NCBI GenBank assembly: GCA_016720705.1
Contig: JADKKB010000005.1
Coordinates: forward strand, 732,501-796,500
Origin: Chloracidobacterium sp.
GTDB taxonomy: Bacteria > Acidobacteriota > Blastocatellia > Pyrinomonadales > Pyrinomonadaceae
DNA length: 64,000 bases
Direction of reading: 5' to 3'
The notes below the pieces were generated by a model. It did not search any database, was not told the origin of the DNA, and saw nothing but the letters and a program-made list of their open reading frames with translations. A program made the position numbers and the translations under genes. Shown piece by piece: positions 61,120 through 64,000 of this stretch; position 1 is the stretch's first letter; each line of letters opens with the position of its first letter.

Positions 61120-62615
61120 TTGTTGGCGTCGATCTCAGCCAGAGCCTCCGCGGCAACCTCGCGATCGTCGAAATGAAATTTGTCGGATCCCACGATCTGA
61201 TAATTTTCGTGGCCTTTACCTGCGATGATCACCACGTCGTTTGAGCGAGCCTCGGTGATCGCCTGATATATCGCCGTTCGCCGGTCGTCGATCACTCGAT
61301 AGGGCGTTCCGGTCTGCTTGATCCCAACCTCAATTTCAGAAATGATGCTCAGCGGATTTTCGGTGCGCGGATTGTCAGAGGTGACGAACACGACGTCGCT
61401 GTTGCGGCCCGCCGCCAGTCCCATCGGTTCGCGTTTGCTCTTATCGCGGTCGCCGCCGCAACCAAATACGGTAATTATTCGTCCGGCAGTCAGTTCCCTT
61501 GCGGTCTTGAGCGTATTTAACAAGGCATCGTCAGTGTGTGCGTAGTCGACGACGACGGCAAAATCGCCGGCGTGCGGAACGCGTTCGAAACGGCCCGGGG
61601 CACCAACGCAAGTCGAAAGGCCGCGGATCATATCGTCGATACTGTATCCCAATTCAAGTCCGGCCGCAGTCGCGGTCAACATATTGTAAACGTGCGGTTT
61701 GCCGACCAGAGGGGAAGTGACGTGAAATTCGCCCGTCGGAGTTTTAAGCGTAAATGCGGTACCTCGTATTAGCGAGACGGTGACATCCGACGCAGAAAGG
61801 TCGGCATCCGTGTCGATCTGCGAGATCGTGACCACACGTTCGCCCCGCGAGCGTAATTCGTCAACAAGTCGTCGGCCCCATTCGTCGTCGATGTTGATCA
61901 CCGACGATCCGGGCATTTCGCCAAGGCGGCCGTCAAACAGCTGCTTTTTAGCGTCGAAATAGTTTTCCATCGTGAGATGGTAATCGAGATGGTCCTGCGT
62001 CAAATTTGTAAAAACCGCCACCTTAAATCGCAGCCAGTCGCAGCGGTGCAGGTCGATCGCCTGTGACGACGCCTCCATTACCGCCATATTGCAGCCTTCA
62101 CCGATCGCCTCGCGGAGAAAACGGTTTGTGTCAGATGCCTCGGGCGTCGTGCGGATCGCCGGTTCGCTACGCTGGCCGATACGATATTCGACGGTTGTCA
62201 GCATCGCGGGCTTGGCGCCTGCCGCCTCGGCTAGAGCAAAGCAAAGATAAGTGGTCGTCGTCTTGCCGTTGGTGCCGGTGATGCCGACGAGATCGAGTTG
62301 ATGCGAAGGTTCGCCGTTGATCACGGCGGCCGCCTTTGCCAAGGCTTTACGGGCATTTGCCACGGTTAGCCAGGTGCCCGAGAAATCAGCCGGAGGCGCA
62401 GATTCCGAAACGATCCCGACCGCTCCCCGGCGAATGACGTCATCAACGAATCGATGGCCGTCGATAGTAGCACCCTTGATAGCGACAAAAAGAGTCCCTT
62501 GGTGAGCCTGCCGCGAATCGTGAGTGACATCCGTTGCCGATGCCGACGTATCGCCGGTCGTCACAGCATTTAGGGCGTGGGCAATATCGCTAATTGTGTT
62601 TTTATTAGTGGTCAA
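61116..62615 (-). CDS. murE: UDP-N-acetylmuramoyl-tripeptide ligase (meso-DAP adding)
   Basis: A 499-residue Mur ligase that adds the third residue of the peptidoglycan stem peptide. The ATP loop is GITGTNGKTTTTYL. A middle segment LTQDHLDYHLTMENYFDAKK (20 residues) is typical. The DNPR motif in SDNPRTENP marks meso-diaminopimelate as the amino acid. No in-frame ATG exists near the conserved start; translation must begin at TTG 62615, with an in-frame stop a few codons upstream. No Shine-Dalgarno at normal spacing is seen. Other mur genes are not in the window, so it is outside the usual cell-wall cluster. Confidence 0.95.
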   Translation of the reverse strand: MTTNKNTISDIAHALNAVTTGDTSASATDVTHDSRQAHQGTLFVAIKGATIDGHRFVDDVIRRGAVGIVSESAPPADFSGTWLTVANARKALAKAAAVINGEPSHQLDLVGITGTNGKTTTTYLCFALAEAAGAKPAMLTTVEYRIGQRSEPAIRTTPEASDTNRFLREAIGEGCNMAVMEASSQAIDLHRCDWLRFKVAVFTNLTQDHLDYHLTMENYFDAKKQLFDGRLGEMPGSSVINIDDEWGRRLVDELRSRGERVVTISQIDTDADLSASDVTVSLIRGTAFTLKTPTGEFHVTSPLVGKPHVYNMLTATAAGLELGYSIDDMIRGLSTCVGAPGRFERVPHAGDFAVVVDYAHTDDALLNTLKTARELTAGRIITVFGCGGDRDKSKREPMGLAAGRNSDVVFVTSDNPRTENPLSIISEIEVGIKQTGTPYRVIDDRRTAIYQAITEARSNDVVIIAGKGHENYQIVGSDKFHFDDREVAAEALAEIDANN

Positions 62616-62725
62616 GATCGATTCAGTACCTCAATGATAATCGTGAATTATACGACACACGATGATTTTCTACGAACATTGAAGCGGTAAATTCGTACTG
62701 GATTTTGTAGGCGGAGGTTGAGGAA

Positions 62726-62986
62726 ATGAAAATGATCAAGATAATCATGGCAGCGATCGGACTGGTCTTTATCGGAATGGCATCCTTGTGGGTACTTGGA
62801 TTCCTTTCCTCGATACTTTGGTATGTTTTCTGGATCGGATTGCTCGGCGCTGTGGGCTATGGCGGATATAAGTTGTTTCTCAAGGCGGAGAGAAAGGCTC
62901 TCGGCAGCGATCCGCACGCCGGTCTCGGCGCCGCTGATATCAATATGTCGTGGGACGAATACGACCGTAAATATTTACGAAAATAG
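62726..62986 (+). CDS. Small membrane protein of unknown function
   Basis: An 86-residue protein with two hydrophobic helices (about 3-24 and 28-52: IMAAIGLVFIGMASLWVLGF, 20 residues, then a second Gly-rich helix) and a charged C-terminal tail ending DEYDRKYLRK. GGAGGTTGAGGA lies just before ATG 62726. No family is recognised. It lies 110 nt from the divergent murE start and just upstream of tRNA-Leu. Confidence 0.7.
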   Translation: MKMIKIIMAAIGLVFIGMASLWVLGFLSSILWYVFWIGLLGAVGYGGYKLFLKAERKALGSDPHAGLGAADINMSWDEYDRKYLRK

Positions 62987-63064
62987 TCGGCTAGACAAAT
63001 TTCGCGCGATTCGGTAGATTCTAGTTTGCGTTTGGGCACGGACTTCGTGCCGGCCCTAAGCAAT

Positions 63065-63149
63065 GCCGAGGTGGCGAAATTGGTATACGCACTAGTCTTA
63101 GGAACTAGCGTCGAAAGACATGCGAGTTCGAGTCTCGCCCTCGGCACCA
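63065..63149 (+). tRNA. tRNA-Leu (anticodon UAG)
   Basis: A complete cloverleaf: acceptor GCCGAGG/CCTCGGC, D-arm, anticodon stem CTAGT/ACTAG with loop CTTAGGA and anticodon TAG at 34-36 (reads CUA codons), a long variable arm as in class II tRNAs, T-arm GCGAG-TTCGAGT-CTCGC, discriminator A and an encoded CCA end (63147-63149). Confidence 0.97.
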
Positions 63150-63269
63150 ACCTCTTTAATCAAAGGTCATAGGTCCTCTGTCGTTAGATTACGACGGCTT
63201 TCACGGCTAACGGCCGACGACCAAGATACCGATCCCCTTATCCGATCCAATGATCGATGAGCGAAAAAG

Positions 63270-63307
63270 AAAGAGCGGTGCGATTGTTAAGGATCGCACC
63301 GCTCTTT
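63270..63307. terminator. Bidirectional terminator between tRNA-Leu and the lipoprotein gene
   Basis: The arms AAAGAGCGGTGCGAT (63270-63284) and ATCGCACCGCTCTTT (63293-63307) form a perfect 15-bp stem with an 8-nt loop. T-rich tails occur on both strands, the better one on the minus strand (CTTTCTTTTTCG), so it can end both convergent transcripts. Confidence 0.92.
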
Positions 63308-63325
63308 ATTGATCTAACCGGCCAA

Positions 63326-63880
63326 CTATTCGACCAGACTGCATTTTTTCAAGCTTTCGTAGAAGATATCTTCGCCGCCTCCCACACACTTTAGTTTCAC
63401 CGGTTGGTCCTTCGTATAGCCCGAAAGTTTGTCGATCAGGGTTGTCGCTGCGGGTTTTGCCATCGATGAAGTATCGAACTCAACTGAGAAAGTTGGACTG
63501 TTGTACGGTGGCTCGCCACATTTAACAGTTAACATCACGCTCTGGTCCAGTGCTTTCTTGTACTTGTTTTGTTCTTTTACATCGCTGTTCATCCAGGTCG
63601 AAACGATGATGGTCTTGTCCTTGAATTTTGTCGAGACAGCCTTCTTGAAGTCCGCGGGCTTGATCCCTGAGGGCGGTTCGAACTGGCTGCAGTATTTTGC
63701 CGCGGTAAAAACGTATTCTCCATCGCTGTTCGGCTGGCCACTCGGTTTAGACTCAGAATTACTAGTGGCACTTGTATTTGAGGTTGTCTGATTCGATGGC
63801 TTCAGCGAATTACAGCCGATGCCCACAAGCAGGACGGCAAACAGTGATATTGATGCGCCGATAATGTTTTGTCGTTTCAA
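63326..63880 (-). CDS. Lipoprotein of unknown function
   Basis: A 184-residue predicted lipoprotein: signal peptide with lipobox VGIGC (Cys23), then a Ser/Asn/Thr-rich linker (about 25-55), and a ~125-residue domain with four cysteines (KYCSQFE, VKCGEPP, LKCVGGG, KKCSLVE) that may pair. Alternating strands and the segment VKLKCVGGGEDIFYESLKKC (20 residues) recall small OB-fold envelope proteins of the tRNA_anti-like type, but I am not certain. An AGGAGAACC-type ribosome-binding site precedes ATG 63880. It ends at the shared terminator. Confidence 0.75.
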   Translation of the reverse strand: MKRQNIIGASISLFAVLLVGIGCNSLKPSNQTTSNTSATSNSESKPSGQPNSDGEYVFTAAKYCSQFEPPSGIKPADFKKAVSTKFKDKTIIVSTWMNSDVKEQNKYKKALDQSVMLTVKCGEPPYNSPTFSVEFDTSSMAKPAATTLIDKLSGYTKDQPVKLKCVGGGEDIFYESLKKCSLVE

Positions 63881-64000
63881 TTTAGGTTCTCCTTAGTTTT
63901 TAAGTGTGAAAAATTGCCGAAAGTGTAGAAGTCATAATCGGCGTAAACTAATACGTCGCAAGAATTTGGGGAATTATTGCATAGTTGTTATAACTCGGCA

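Overview
The window reads as a chromosomal segment of a Gram-negative, non-proteobacterial bacterium. My best guess is Acidobacteriota, class Blastocatellia (Pyrinomonadaceae-like). This is inference from protein style and gene content: an outer-membrane efflux system, MurE of the meso-diaminopimelate type, acidobacterial-looking hypothetical proteins, a retained S10 peptidase and an archaemetzincin. No sequence search was possible. Nothing looks like a prophage, plasmid or CRISPR locus. The only transposase is a single REP-associated tyrosine transposase (RAYT).

Layout. 1-1.75 kb: 3' half of a 23S rRNA gene, 5S rRNA and the operon terminator. 1.8-8.4 kb: a transglutaminase-like membrane protein, rimO, and a minus-strand pair (M20 peptidase, beta-lactamase-fold hydrolase). 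8.6-13.9 kb: glnA with its terminator, then a tight plus-strand run (GNAT, lipoprotein, CPCC protein, pyrF, double DUF3108 protein). 14.0-16.6 kb: an iron-uptake operon (feoA, feoB, small Cys-rich membrane protein) behind a promoter overlapped by a perfect 10-bp inverted repeat. 16.6-18.9 kb: an island with phased A-tract DNA, a Fic protein and a four-helix-bundle gene containing an inverted array of 9-bp repeats. 19.1-26.5 kb: a heavy-metal efflux operon, probably copper/silver (Cys-rich exported protein, Met/His lipoprotein, CusA-like pump, cupredoxin, CusC-like and CusB-like partners).

26.5-36.3 kb: an EamA transporter, a MogA/MoaB-type protein, an S10 carboxypeptidase pair, two amidohydrolases (one lacking its metal ligands), a sensor kinase and two membrane proteins of unknown role. 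36.5-43 kb: a small basic protein behind a sigma-54-like promoter, an SDR, an MBL-fold hydrolase, small zinc-ribbon and Lys-rich proteins, an SLBB polysaccharide-export protein and a secreted matrixin-type protease. 43-45.3 kb: a probable stand-alone small RNA, then an APC-type permease whose start codon directly follows a terminator-like hairpin. 45.3-50 kb: zinc-ribbon protein, purD, archaemetzincin, the RAYT with three REP copies, and a TPR protein. 50-64 kb: housekeeping genes (aroC, rsmD, recG, rpsT, pabB, murE, tRNA-Leu) with a DnaJ-domain protein, an ExbD/TolR protein, an amino-acid permease, a PilZ protein and several unknowns.

Regulation. Several genes without a Shine-Dalgarno sequence (recG, pabB, rsmD, purD, the sensor kinase, a Lys-rich small protein and the metal operon) have a -10-like hexamer ending 6-7 nt before the start codon, which suggests leaderless transcription is common here. 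Other genes (glnA, the cupredoxin, the 36.6 kb small protein, ExbD) have clear Shine-Dalgarno sequences. Start codons were moved from the longest open frame wherever a ribosome-binding site, signal peptide or family boundary argued for it, and the text says so.
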